A stretch of DNA of 64,000 nt from the NCBI RefSeq assembly GCF_000832305.1, contig NZ_CP010536.1:3844001-3908000 (forward strand), read 5' to 3'. Both the position numbers and the translations under genes were made by a program. Below are positions 37,705 through 45,022 of this stretch, piece by piece. Position 1 is the stretch's first letter, and every line of letters begins with the position of its first letter. Origin of the DNA: Cupriavidus basilensis. Its GTDB lineage: Bacteria > Pseudomonadota > Gammaproteobacteria > Burkholderiales > Burkholderiaceae. The notes beneath the pieces are model-generated. The model did not search any database. It worked only from the letters and a program-made list of their open reading frames with translations, and was not told the DNA's origin.

Positions 37705-37731
37705 AGCCCGCGATCGCTCGCGGGCTTTTTT
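37705..37731. terminator. Bidirectional terminator between the CNP1-like gene and proB
   Basis: A nine-base stem AGCCCGCGA / TCGCGGGCT with loop TCGC is flanked by eight A on the left and six T on the right. It serves the plus-strand CNP1-like gene and the minus-strand proB, which end on either side. Confidence 0.9.
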
Positions 37732-37738
37732 GCGTCGC

Positions 37739-38857
37739 TCAGACCAGTACCAGGTTGTCCCGGTGGATCAGCTCGTGCTCGTTCTGGTGGCCAAGCACCC
37801 GCTCGATCTCGGACGAGGGCTTGCGCGCGATCAGCTTGGCTTCCGAGCTGGCGTAGTTGGTGATGCCGCGCGCCACCTCATGGCCCGCCGCGTCGATGCA
37901 GGCAATGACCTCGCCACGCGCGAACTCGCCCTGCACTTCCACCACGCCGATCGGCAGCAGCGACTTGCCGCCGCTGGTGAGCTTGTCCGCCGCGCCGGCA
38001 TCGATCACCACCCGCCCGCGCAACTGCAGGTGGTCGGCCATCCATTGCTTACGCGCGGTCAGGCGGCCGGTGGGGGCCAGCAGTTGCGTGCCGATGCCTT
38101 CGCCCCCGGCCAGCCGCTCCAGCACATTGGCTTCGCGCCCGGATGCGATCACGGTATGCGCGCCCGACTTGGCGGCGCGCTTGGCTGCCAGAATCTTGGT
38201 CAGCATGCCGCCGCGGCCGATCGACGTGCCGGCGCCGCCGGCCATGGCCTCGAGCTCTACCGCGCCAGCCAGCGCCTCGTCCACGAACTCGGCCTGCGGG
38301 TTGCTGCGGGGATCGGCGGTATAGAGGCCCCGCTGGTCGGTCAGGATCACCAGCGCGTCGCCTTCAATCAGGTTGGTGACGAGCGCACCCAGGGTGTCGT
38401 TGTCGCCAAACTTGATTTCGTCGGTGACCACGGTGTCGTTCTCGTTGATGATGGGCACGACACCCAGCGACAGCAGGGTCAGCAGGGTCGAGCGCGCATT
38501 GAGGTAGCGCTCGCGGTCAGCCAGGTCGGCGTGGGTCAGCAACACCTGGGCGGTACGGATGCCGTAGCGGCCGAACTGGCTTTCGTAGACCTGGGCCAGG
38601 CCCATCTGGCCCACTGCCGCCGCGGCCTGCAGTTCGTGGATTTCCTTGGGGCGGCGCACCCAGCCGAGGCGCTGCATGCCCTCGGCGATAGCGCCGGAGC
38701 TGACCAGCACGACTTCCTTGCCGGCCATGCGCAGCTTGGCGATCTGTGCCGCCCAACGGGCGATGGCCTCGTGATCGAGGCCCTTGCCGTCGTTGGTCAC
38801 CAGGCTGGACCCAACCTTCACGACGATACGTTTTGCCTGGGCGATGACCGATTGCAT
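37739..38857 (-). CDS. proB: Glutamate 5-kinase
   Basis: First enzyme of proline synthesis, phosphorylating glutamate to gamma-glutamyl phosphate; 372 residues, standard for the two-domain form. The N-terminal amino-acid kinase domain has [34 protein letters not shown] and [20 protein letters not shown]. The C-terminal PUA domain covers about the last 90 residues ([20 protein letters not shown] onward). Feedback inhibition by proline is normal for this family. It lies 39 bases after obgE on the same strand, a common order with rplU-rpmA-obg-proB. Confidence 0.97.
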   Translation of the reverse strand: MQSVIAQAKRIVVKVGSSLVTNDGKGLDHEAIARWAAQIAKLRMAGKEVVLVSSGAIAEGMQRLGWVRRPKEIHELQAAAAVGQMGLAQVYESQFGRYGIRTAQVLLTHADLADRERYLNARSTLLTLLSLGVVPIINENDTVVTDEIKFGDNDTLGALVTNLIEGDALVILTDQRGLYTADPRSNPQAEFVDEALAGAVELEAMAGGAGTSIGRGGMLTKILAAKRAAKSGAHTVIASGREANVLERLAGGEGIGTQLLAPTGRLTARKQWMADHLQLRGRVVIDAGAADKLTSGGKSLLPIGVVEVQGEFARGEVIACIDAAGHEVARGITNYASSEAKLIARKPSSEIERVLGHQNEHELIHRDNLVLV

Positions 38858-38896
38858 GGTGGGAATCCTGTCTGCTGGGTACTGCTGTTCTTGTAG

Positions 38897-39997
38897 TTAG
38901 TTCTGCTCGCTGCCGGACTGGTCGACGTTGTGCAGGCGGTCATCCAGGCGAATGTCCGGCTCCGCCAGCGCGGCGACTTCCTCGGCCTTGATCGCGGCCA
39001 GGTGATCCTTGATCGCGTAGATCAGTTCGCGGCAGCCTTCGCCGGTCAGGGCGGAGATGCGGAACACCGGGCCCTTCCACTTGTAGCGCTTGACGAAGTC
39101 CTTGACGCGCGCATCGCGCTCTTCCTCGGGCACCACGTCCAACTTGTTCAATACCAGCCAGCGCGGCTTTTCGTACAGGCTTTCGTCGTACTTCTTCAGC
39201 TCGTTGACGATGGCGCGGGCTTCCGCCACCGGGTCCACGGCTTCATCGAACGGCGCCAGGTCGACGATATGCAGCAACAGACCCGTGCGCTGCAAGTGGC
39301 GCAGGAACTGGTGGCCCAGCCCGGCGCCTTCCGCGGCGCCTTCGATCAGGCCGGGGATGTCGGCCACCACGAAGGACTGCTCGTGATCGACCCGCACCAC
39401 GCCCAGGTTGGGATGCAGCGTGGTGAAGGGGTAGTCGGCCACCTTCGGGCGCGCATTGGAAATGTGGGAGATAAAGGTCGACTTGCCAGCGTTTGGCATG
39501 CCCAGCAGGCCCACGTCGGCCAGCACCTTGAGCTCCAGCTTGATCATGCGGCGCTCGCCCGGCTTGCCGTCCACCTGCTGGCGGGGCGCGCGGTTGGTAC
39601 TGGACTTGAAGTGCAGGTTACCCCAGCCGCCCAGGCCACCCTCGGCCAGGCAAACGGTCTGGCCATGCTCGGTCAGGTCGGCGATCAGTTCGCCGGAATC
39701 CATGTCGAGGATCTGCGTGCCGACCGGCATGCGCAGGTTCACATCTTCGCCGCCCGCGCCATAGCAATCAGCGCCCCGGCCATTCTCGCCGTTGCGCGCC
39801 ACGTGCTTCTTGGCGTAGCGGAAGTCGATGAGCGTGTTGATGTTGCGGTCGGCCACCGCGTAGACGCTGCCGCCGCTGCCGCCGTCGCCACCGTCGGGGC
39901 CACCGAAGGGCACAAATTTCTCGCGCCGCATCGATGCGCTGCCATTGCCGCCGTTGCCGGCGATGACTTCAATTCTGGCTTCGTCGATGAACTTCAT
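38897..39997 (-). CDS. obgE: Obg-family GTPase ObgE/CgtA
   Basis: Essential GTPase tied to 50S ribosome assembly and the stringent response, 366 residues. The glycine-rich N-terminal Obg fold ([40 protein letters not shown]) is followed by the G domain with GMPNAGKST (G1), DIPGLIEGA (G3) and NKLDVV (G4). The C-terminus is a short acidic tail. I chose ATG 39997 because the Obg fold begins there; the frame stays open upstream but without conserved sequence. It is downstream of rpmA, with a terminator between them, and upstream of proB. Confidence 0.97.
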   Translation of the reverse strand: MKFIDEARIEVIAGNGGNGSASMRREKFVPFGGPDGGDGGSGGSVYAVADRNINTLIDFRYAKKHVARNGENGRGADCYGAGGEDVNLRMPVGTQILDMDSGELIADLTEHGQTVCLAEGGLGGWGNLHFKSSTNRAPRQQVDGKPGERRMIKLELKVLADVGLLGMPNAGKSTFISHISNARPKVADYPFTTLHPNLGVVRVDHEQSFVVADIPGLIEGAAEGAGLGHQFLRHLQRTGLLLHIVDLAPFDEAVDPVAEARAIVNELKKYDESLYEKPRWLVLNKLDVVPEEERDARVKDFVKRYKWKGPVFRISALTGEGCRELIYAIKDHLAAIKAEEVAALAEPDIRLDDRLHNVDQSGSEQN

Positions 39998-40103
39998 GAT
40001 GACCTTCCGTGGTGTAGCGACCGCAAAGCGCGTGCCCGGCCGGGATGGCAAGGCCGCGGGCGCGGCGAATGGCGACAATGACATTGTCGCCAGAAAAGAA
40101 AAA

Positions 40104-40124
40104 GCCCCGCAAGTACTGCGGGGC
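40104..40124 (-). terminator. Terminator after rplU-rpmA
   Basis: A seven-base stem GCCCCGC / GCGGGGC with an AAGTACT loop is followed, in the minus direction, by TTTTTC. It lies 23 bases past the rpmA stop codon. obgE lies beyond it and probably has read-through or its own promoter. Confidence 0.8.
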
Positions 40125-40146
40125 CTTCATGCTGCAAAGGCTGTGA

Positions 40147-40407
40147 TCAGACTGCCGGAACGACGCTGACCTGCTGCTTCTTGGCAGCGCCCTTGACGGC
40201 GAACTGCACGTGGCCGTCGACGAGAGCAAAGAGGGTGTGATCCTTGCCAATGCCAACGTTATCGCCCGGGTGCACGCGGGTACCGCGCTGACGCACGATG
40301 ATGCTGCCGGCGTTGATGGCTTGACCACCAAACACCTTGACGCCCAGACGCTTCGATTCGGAATCGCGGCCGTTCCGTGTGGAACCGCCGCCCTTTTTCT
40401 GTGCCAT
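40147..40407 (-). CDS. rpmA: 50S ribosomal protein L27
   Basis: Ribosomal protein of 86 residues whose N-terminus reaches the peptidyl-transferase centre. It starts [20 protein letters not shown] and has the typical [20 protein letters not shown] and [20 protein letters not shown]. No N-terminal extension requiring cleavage, as seen in Firmicutes, is present. It lies 69 bases after rplU and ends at a rho-independent terminator. Confidence 0.98.
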   Translation of the reverse strand: MAQKKGGGSTRNGRDSESKRLGVKVFGGQAINAGSIIVRQRGTRVHPGDNVGIGKDHTLFALVDGHVQFAVKGAAKKQQVSVVPAV

Positions 40408-40476
40408 GACTAACTCCTGTCGCTTTACTTTACCTAGTTACGCTTGAATTCGATTCGATAAGGACTGAGCGCTGGC

Positions 40477-40788
40477 TCAGCCAATGATCTCTTCGATGCG
40501 CAGCTCGGTGTAATTTTGACGATGGCCTTGACGCTTTTGATAGTGCTTGCGACGGCGCATCTTGAAGATCTTCACCTTATCGTGACGACCTTGGGAGATA
40601 ACGGTAGCCTTGACGGAAGCCCCGCTAACCAGCGGCGTACCAAACTTGAGTTGGTCGCCTGCGCCCACTGCGAGCACCTGGTCGAGCGTGATTTCTGCGC
40701 CAATGTCTGCCGGTATCTGTTCTACTTTAAGTTTTTCGCCAGCAGCAACCTTATATTGCTTGCCGCCGGTTTTTACGACCGCGTACAT
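40477..40788 (-). CDS. rplU: 50S ribosomal protein L21
   Basis: Ribosomal protein of 103 residues beginning [20 protein letters not shown] and containing [20 protein letters not shown], a hallmark of L21. The ATG at 40788 has GAGAGGT upstream, confirming the start; the frame stays open upstream through the leader without ribosomal character. It heads the rplU-rpmA operon. A promoter about 180 bases upstream implies a long mRNA leader. Confidence 0.98.
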   Translation of the reverse strand: MYAVVKTGGKQYKVAAGEKLKVEQIPADIGAEITLDQVLAVGAGDQLKFGTPLVSGASVKATVISQGRHDKVKIFKMRRRKHYQKRQGHRQNYTELRIEEIIG

Positions 40789-40973
40789 TGTCGAACCTCT
40801 CGATGTGAAATAAAACGCCGAAAGCCAACGCCGGCGCGCCCTTGCGTCCGTTTCATCCCGATCCAGGCAACGACCAGGAAAGGGAAAACAGACAAGCCGG
40901 ACGGCCCAATTGGCCCGGTTATCTCCCACCAGCGCATCTGCAGACAACACAAAGCGGCCGGAGGAAACCCACG

Positions 40974-41002
40974 ATTCTATACCAAAGCCGGGAAAAGTAC
41001 AA
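40974..41002 (-). promoter_or_regulatory. Candidate sigma-70 promoter of rplU-rpmA
   Basis: On the minus strand, -35 TTGTAC (40997-41002) and -10 TAGAAT (40974-40979) are separated by exactly 17 bases. Transcription would start near 40967, leaving about 180 bases of leader before rplU. Confidence 0.65.
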
Positions 41003-41278
41003 AGAAAACAGGCACATAGCCTGCCCGGCGCCGCGTGGCGCCGCCTGAAGCACTTCCCCGCCCACCCGGGTCAGGTCAGGTCCGCGAGCAGGAAACCCGC
41101 CAGGGCGGCGAAAGCTGCCCACAGCGCGGTGCGCCGGAGCTGGCGGCGCGAGGAGGAAGGTGGCTGGGTCATGGCGGCATTATAGGTGCACGGGACCACC
41201 ATGCCCGCTTTGCTCGCGCCGTGCCAGCACGCCTTGTCGCACCCCCCGTTCAGGGGACATACATACACCCGCATCGCT

Positions 41279-41284
41279 TATAAT
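41279..41284 (+). promoter_or_regulatory. -10 element of the ispB promoter
   Basis: A perfect TATAAT with only a weak -35 match (GGGACA, 41254-41259, 19 bases away). Transcription would begin near 41291. That rules out start codons before this point and supports GTG 41304 or TTG 41313 for ispB. Confidence 0.55.
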
Positions 41285-41312
41285 CGACGGGTTTTGCGTA
41301 ACGGTGAACATC

Positions 41313-42290
41313 TTGTCCCAGTCTTCCGCCACTGCCTTGCTTGCCCCGGTCGCTGCCGACATGCGCGCCGTTGATTCGGTTATCCGCCAGCGCCTCGCCT
41401 CGGAAGTGCCCCTGATCGAGCAGATCGGCGAGTACATCATCAGCGCGGGCGGCAAGCGCCTGCGTCCGGTGATCCTGCTGCTGTCCGCACGGGCCTTCGG
41501 ATACGACGGCAACCGGCACCACGAACTGGCCGCGGTGGTCGAGTTCATCCATACCGCCACGCTGCTGCACGACGACGTCGTCGACGAGTCGGAGCTGCGC
41601 CGCGGCCGCCAGACCGCCAACGCGGTCTTCGGCAACGCCGCGAGCGTGCTGGTAGGCGACTTCCTCTATTCCCGCGCCTTCCAGATGATGGTCGACGCCG
41701 GCAGCATGCGCATTATGGAGATCCTCTCCAATGCCACCAATGTGATCGCCGAAGGTGAAGTGCTGCAGTTGCTGAACATGCACGACCCCGACGTCACGGT
41801 GGAGCGCTACCTGCAGGTGATCCGCTACAAGACCGCCAAGCTCTTCGAAGCCTCGGCCCAGTTAGGCGCCGTGCTGGCCGGCGCCGATGCCGCCACCGAA
41901 GAAGCTGCCGCGGAGTACGGACGGCGCATCGGCACCGCGTTCCAGCTGATCGACGACATGCTGGACTACACCGCCAGCGCCGAGCAGATGGGCAAGAATG
42001 CCGGCGACGACCTGCGTGAAGGCAAGCCCACCCTGCCGCTGCTGCACCTGCTCGAGCACGGCACCGCGGAGCAACGCACACTGGCTCGCGAAGCCATCGT
42101 GCAAGGCGGCACCGAGCATTTCGATGCGGTGTTCGCCGCGATCCACGCCAGCGGCGCGCTCGAGGTCACCTTCCAGGCAGCCCAGCGCGAAGCCGAAGCC
42201 GCGGAGATAGCCGCCCAGCGGTTCCCCGACTCCCCACTGAAGCAAACGCTGATCGACCTGTGCGCGTTCTCGCTGCAACGGCAGTCCTGA
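41313..42290 (+). CDS. ispB: Octaprenyl diphosphate synthase
   Basis: Trans-polyprenyl synthase of about 325 residues making the side chain of ubiquinone. Two Asp-rich motifs bind the magnesium-diphosphates: LLHDDVVDES and QLIDDMLDYT. Other family stretches are SAGGKRLRPVILLLSARAFG and GDFLYSRAFQMM. The start is uncertain: TTG 41313 (Ser-Gln-Ser-Ser-Ala next) has GGTG six bases upstream, GTG 41304 is in frame nine bases before it, and ATG 41361 would still keep the whole domain. The gene is divergent from rplU. tRNA-Pro lies 110 bases downstream on the same strand. Confidence 0.93.
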   Translation: MSQSSATALLAPVAADMRAVDSVIRQRLASEVPLIEQIGEYIISAGGKRLRPVILLLSARAFGYDGNRHHELAAVVEFIHTATLLHDDVVDESELRRGRQTANAVFGNAASVLVGDFLYSRAFQMMVDAGSMRIMEILSNATNVIAEGEVLQLLNMHDPDVTVERYLQVIRYKTAKLFEASAQLGAVLAGADAATEEAAAEYGRRIGTAFQLIDDMLDYTASAEQMGKNAGDDLREGKPTLPLLHLLEHGTAEQRTLAREAIVQGGTEHFDAVFAAIHASGALEVTFQAAQREAEAAEIAAQRFPDSPLKQTLIDLCAFSLQRQS

Positions 42291-42400
42291 CGTCAAAGCG
42301 CCCCGTGTCGGTGGCCTCTTCCATTCCGGAAAAAAGGCTGCTACACTTGTGTGCTTTCGCGCTGCAGCAGTAATTAGCAGGCAACGCAGAGAAAAACAAA

Positions 42401-42477
42401 CGGGGTGTAGCTTAGCCTGGTAGAGCGCTACGTTCGGGACGTAGAGGCCGGAGGTTCGAATCCTCTCACCCCGACCA
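42401..42477 (+). tRNA. tRNA-Pro (anticodon CGG)
   Basis: A 77-base cloverleaf with acceptor stem CGGGGTG / CACCCCG, encoded CCA end, anticodon stem CTACG / CGTAG and loop TTCGGGA giving anticodon CGG, which reads CCG. The T arm has GGTTCGAATCC. It is followed by a terminator hairpin. It marks the left border of a short accessory-looking patch. Confidence 0.97.
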
Positions 42478-42507
42478 GATTTTCCTTGTTCAACAAGGCA
42501 AGGACAT

Positions 42508-42531
42508 AAAGCCCAGCAATCGCTGGGCTTT
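42508..42531 (+). terminator. Terminator after tRNA-Pro
   Basis: A perfect ten-base stem AAAGCCCAGC / GCTGGGCTTT with an AATC loop, 30 bases past the tRNA. A smaller hairpin (CCTTGTTCAACAAGG, 42484-42498) precedes it. Confidence 0.8.
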
Positions 42532-42686
42532 ATGCTTTGTGGCCATCATCTGTGTGTGGCAAGCCTGTGCCACGACGACGCCGTGAAGACCAAGCCCGGG
42601 CGCCGAGGCTCGCTGCGCGAGGCTGGGCCAGCCGGGCGCCTCCAGCTCCAGCCAATCGGGCCATCGGGACCGGCCAGAGGCCAAGC

Positions 42687-43076
42687 TCAGGCGAGTTTTT
42701 CCTTCAGGAACGCCACGAGATACGGGGTAGCGGCGGCGGCCACCGTCGATGCGGTGGACGGGTCGATGCCCATTCTCCCCGCCAGCGACTCAGCCACCCG
42801 GCCGCTCAGGATACCTTCCCCACCTTCCGTCAGCGACTTGAAAAAACCGTCGCCCCGCACCAGGCCTGCTGCGAAGGCCGCAAAAAAGCTCCGGCCCGCA
42901 TGCTCGCCCATCAGACCGCCACTCTGCTCTTCAACGTGGGCGTGCGCGGTTTCTGCGGCCTGGCTCAGCATTTGCTGCGCATCCTCCGCACCGATGCCCT
43001 GAGCCGCCAGCGCTTGGGTGGCCTGGCTCCCGTGCTCGGAGGCCAGAAATTCAGAAACGAGTTGCTGTACATCCAT
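42687..43076 (-). CDS. Hypothetical YidB-like small protein
   Basis: The product is 129 residues, acidic, Ala/Gly-rich and soluble, with a helix-rich pattern (MDVQQLVSEFLASEHGSQAT, then ALAAQGIGAEDAQQMLSQAA) and a repeat-like second half (ILSGRVAESLAGRMGIDPST). This looks like the DUF937/YidB-type domain, whose function is unknown; the match is by resemblance. GGAAGG lies before the ATG. It is transcribed away from the Fic gene across 289 bases and toward tRNA-Pro. There is no signal peptide or membrane segment, apart from a weakly hydrophobic C-terminus. Confidence 0.72.
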   Translation of the reverse strand: MDVQQLVSEFLASEHGSQATQALAAQGIGAEDAQQMLSQAAETAHAHVEEQSGGLMGEHAGRSFFAAFAAGLVRGDGFFKSLTEGGEGILSGRVAESLAGRMGIDPSTASTVAAAATPYLVAFLKEKLA

Positions 43077-43311
43077 GGAACACCTTCCTGCAGAAGTTAC
43101 GATTTAGAGTCCCGAACGCGGGGTTGAGGCGACTGACCTGCGGAAGCCACCTCATCATGTTATCAACCCTACGTGAAGCCTGACCGCGACGCCATACCGT
43201 CCACTATGGAAGCCCGATAAGCAAACGCATCGGCGTCGAGAAGGTTCTCAGCACTCGATAGGAATTTGAGCAGATTCGGTCTGAACGGGCACAATCTTCT
43301 CAAAGCCCGAC

Positions 43312-43337
43312 AATCCTATCATTCAGATGATAAGATT
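43312..43337. promoter_or_regulatory. Imperfect palindrome upstream of the Fic gene
   Basis: AATC-C-TATCAT-TCAG-ATGATA-A-GATT: ten of eleven positions per arm pair around a four-base centre. It directly abuts the second palindrome at 43338 and lies 29-54 bases upstream of the Fic start codon. Confidence 0.55.
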
Positions 43338-43353
43338 TTGATAAATTTATCAA
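43338..43353. promoter_or_regulatory. Perfect 16-base palindrome upstream of the Fic gene
   Basis: TTGATAAATTTATCAA is its own reverse complement. It ends 12 bases before the ATG of the Fic gene, directly against the ribosome-binding site GGTGAG. Binding here would hinder both transcription and translation initiation, which fits autoregulation by the helix-turn-helix of the Fic protein. Confidence 0.6.
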
Positions 43354-43365
43354 CGGTGAGAACTC

Positions 43366-44736
43366 ATGTCGGGCAAACCGCTGCCGGAGACCATCCTCGA
43401 GTACGTCAGGCGCGAACAGCAGGCCGGTTCGGCGGGGGTTTCAGCCGGAGCCATTCAGGCCCACTGCGCCCGCTCAAGGCCAACCGTCAACCGCGCGTTG
43501 GCCCATCTGGTAGCAACAGGTGCCCTTGAGCGGCAAGGGGCTGGCCGGTCCGTGAGCTATCGTGTCTGCGCATCGACCCCTATCTCGGAGACCCGCCCGG
43601 CCCCGCCGGTCGCCGGTCGCGAAGCACATGCTTCTCCACCCTGGAGTGGCGCTGGGCACACGCTCATCAGCGCGCTATCGGCGCCGCTGGGTGCGCGCCA
43701 TCCGGTCTCTTACCAGCGCTCCTTCGTCGCCGGCTATCAACCCAACGCTTCCAGCCTGCTTCCCGCCACGCTGGCCACGCAGCTTTACGAGATGGGCAGG
43801 TCGAAGGACCAGCAGCCCGCCGGCACCTATGCGCGCAAGGTGCTCGAGCAACTGCTCATCGACCTGTCCTGGTATTCGTCCCGGCTCGAAGGCAACCGCA
43901 AGAGTCTGCTCGACACGCGCGCCCTGTTCGAAAAAGGCCGCTCCGAGAGTGATGACCGGGACGCCACGATGCTGCTCAATCACAAGGACGCCATCGAATT
44001 CATGGTCGACGCGGTGCCCACCGAAGGCATCACCGTGCCCGTGGCACGCAACCTGCAAAGTCTGCTCATGCGCGACCTGCTGCCAGACCCGGCCGACCTC
44101 GGGGCCATCCGGCAGAAAATCGTCAATATCCAGGACACGGTCTATGTACCGAGCCAGGTCCCCAGCCTGCTCGAAGAGACGCTGCACGACATCGTCGACA
44201 AGGCGAGGCTCATCCGCAACCCCGTCGAAGCCGCGTTTTTCCTGTGGGTCAACCTCGCCTACCTGCAGCCCTTCGTCGATGGCAACAAGCGCACCAGCCG
44301 GCTGGCCGCCAACATGCCGCTCATGCTGGCAAATTGTTCGCCGCTGTCCTTCCTCGACGTCGGACAGAGCGACTACGCGCTGGCGATGCTGGGCGTCTAC
44401 GAACGGCTCGATGTGACACTTGCGGCCGAACTGTTCGACTGGACCTACCGCCGCTCCATCGCCAAGTACCAAGCGGTCGTCGAGGCCATGGGCGGACCGG
44501 ACCCGCTGCGGGTGCGTTACCGCGAACCGCTCGGCGAGGCGATTCGGCAGATTGTCTTCGTCGGGGCGAGCTTCGCGCAGGCCGTGGAAGGGGCTGGCGT
44601 CGCGCAAGCGGATGCAGCCGCGTTTCGCGCGATGCTGAACACGGAACTCGAGCACCTGGAGGCCTACAACTGTGCCCGCTACCGCCTGCCCATCAGCAAG
44701 ACGCAAGAGTGGATTGACCTGGGACGCCCACACTAG
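43366..44736 (+). CDS. Winged-helix Fic-family protein with non-canonical Fic motif
   Basis: The product is 456 residues. Residues 10-68 look like a winged helix-turn-helix (VSAGAIQAHCARSRPTVNRA, then GALERQGAGRSVSYRV). The central and C-terminal part is a Fic fold. An inhibitory-helix motif Ser-x-x-x-Glu-Gly is present at 171-176 (SSRLEGN). The Fic loop reads LQPFVDGNKRTSRLAANMP, so the catalytic His of HPFxxGNGR is Gln301 and the GNGR Gly is Lys. Canonical AMP transfer is therefore unlikely, though such proteins may have other activity. Two palindromes overlap its start region. It lies alone between a hypothetical gene and pilB. No antitoxin gene is adjacent; the inhibitory motif is internal. 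Confidence 0.9.
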   Translation: MSGKPLPETILEYVRREQQAGSAGVSAGAIQAHCARSRPTVNRALAHLVATGALERQGAGRSVSYRVCASTPISETRPAPPVAGREAHASPPWSGAGHTLISALSAPLGARHPVSYQRSFVAGYQPNASSLLPATLATQLYEMGRSKDQQPAGTYARKVLEQLLIDLSWYSSRLEGNRKSLLDTRALFEKGRSESDDRDATMLLNHKDAIEFMVDAVPTEGITVPVARNLQSLLMRDLLPDPADLGAIRQKIVNIQDTVYVPSQVPSLLEETLHDIVDKARLIRNPVEAAFFLWVNLAYLQPFVDGNKRTSRLAANMPLMLANCSPLSFLDVGQSDYALAMLGVYERLDVTLAAELFDWTYRRSIAKYQAVVEAMGGPDPLRVRYREPLGEAIRQIVFVGASFAQAVEGAGVAQADAAAFRAMLNTELEHLEAYNCARYRLPISKTQEWIDLGRPH

Positions 44737-44750
44737 CCCTGAAATACAAA

Positions 44751-44775
44751 ACGCCCGATGAGGTTCATCGGGCGT
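44751..44775 (+). terminator. Terminator after the Fic gene
   Basis: A perfect eleven-base stem ACGCCCGATGA / TCATCGGGCGT with a GGT loop lies 14 bases after the Fic stop codon. The downstream tail CTATTACCTT is only moderately T-rich. Confidence 0.7.
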
Positions 44776-45022
44776 CTATTACCTTGGAGCGCTAGGCGCC
44801 CACGGCGCCACAAAACCTGTCAACCTATGTCAGGACCTGACAGCGGCCCTGGCTTGCCAATCCCGATTCCCACCCCTTCCCCATCCCCCCGCGCAAGTAG
44901 GGTTGCGCCCGTGTCGTGCAAACGGCAACACCCCATCCGGTGCGCCTTTACAAAAAGTGACCCCGGCGGCAAACTGCCCCGATTCGGGGTCCTCGGCTGC
45001 TTGCGGCCAATCGTTTTTTGCC

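Larger units (their letters stand above)
40789..41303. other. rplU/ispB divergent intergenic region (515 bases)
   Basis: The region has a minus-strand promoter for rplU at 40974-41002 and a plus-strand -10 for ispB at 41279-41284. In between (41071-41172, minus) is a possible 33-codon peptide, MTQPPSSSRRQLRRTALWAA followed by a hydrophobic end, which could be a single-helix membrane peptide; I do not call it a gene. Nothing else is recognisable. Confidence 0.6.

Noticed and set aside
41071..41172. Possible 33-codon membrane peptide in the rplU/ispB gap
   Set aside because: Too short and without a convincing ribosome-binding site or known relatives; described under the gap instead.
42401..45022. 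Integrative element at tRNA-Pro
   Set aside because: No integrase, no repeat of the tRNA 3' end at the far side and no other mobility gene, so only a possible accessory patch is reported.
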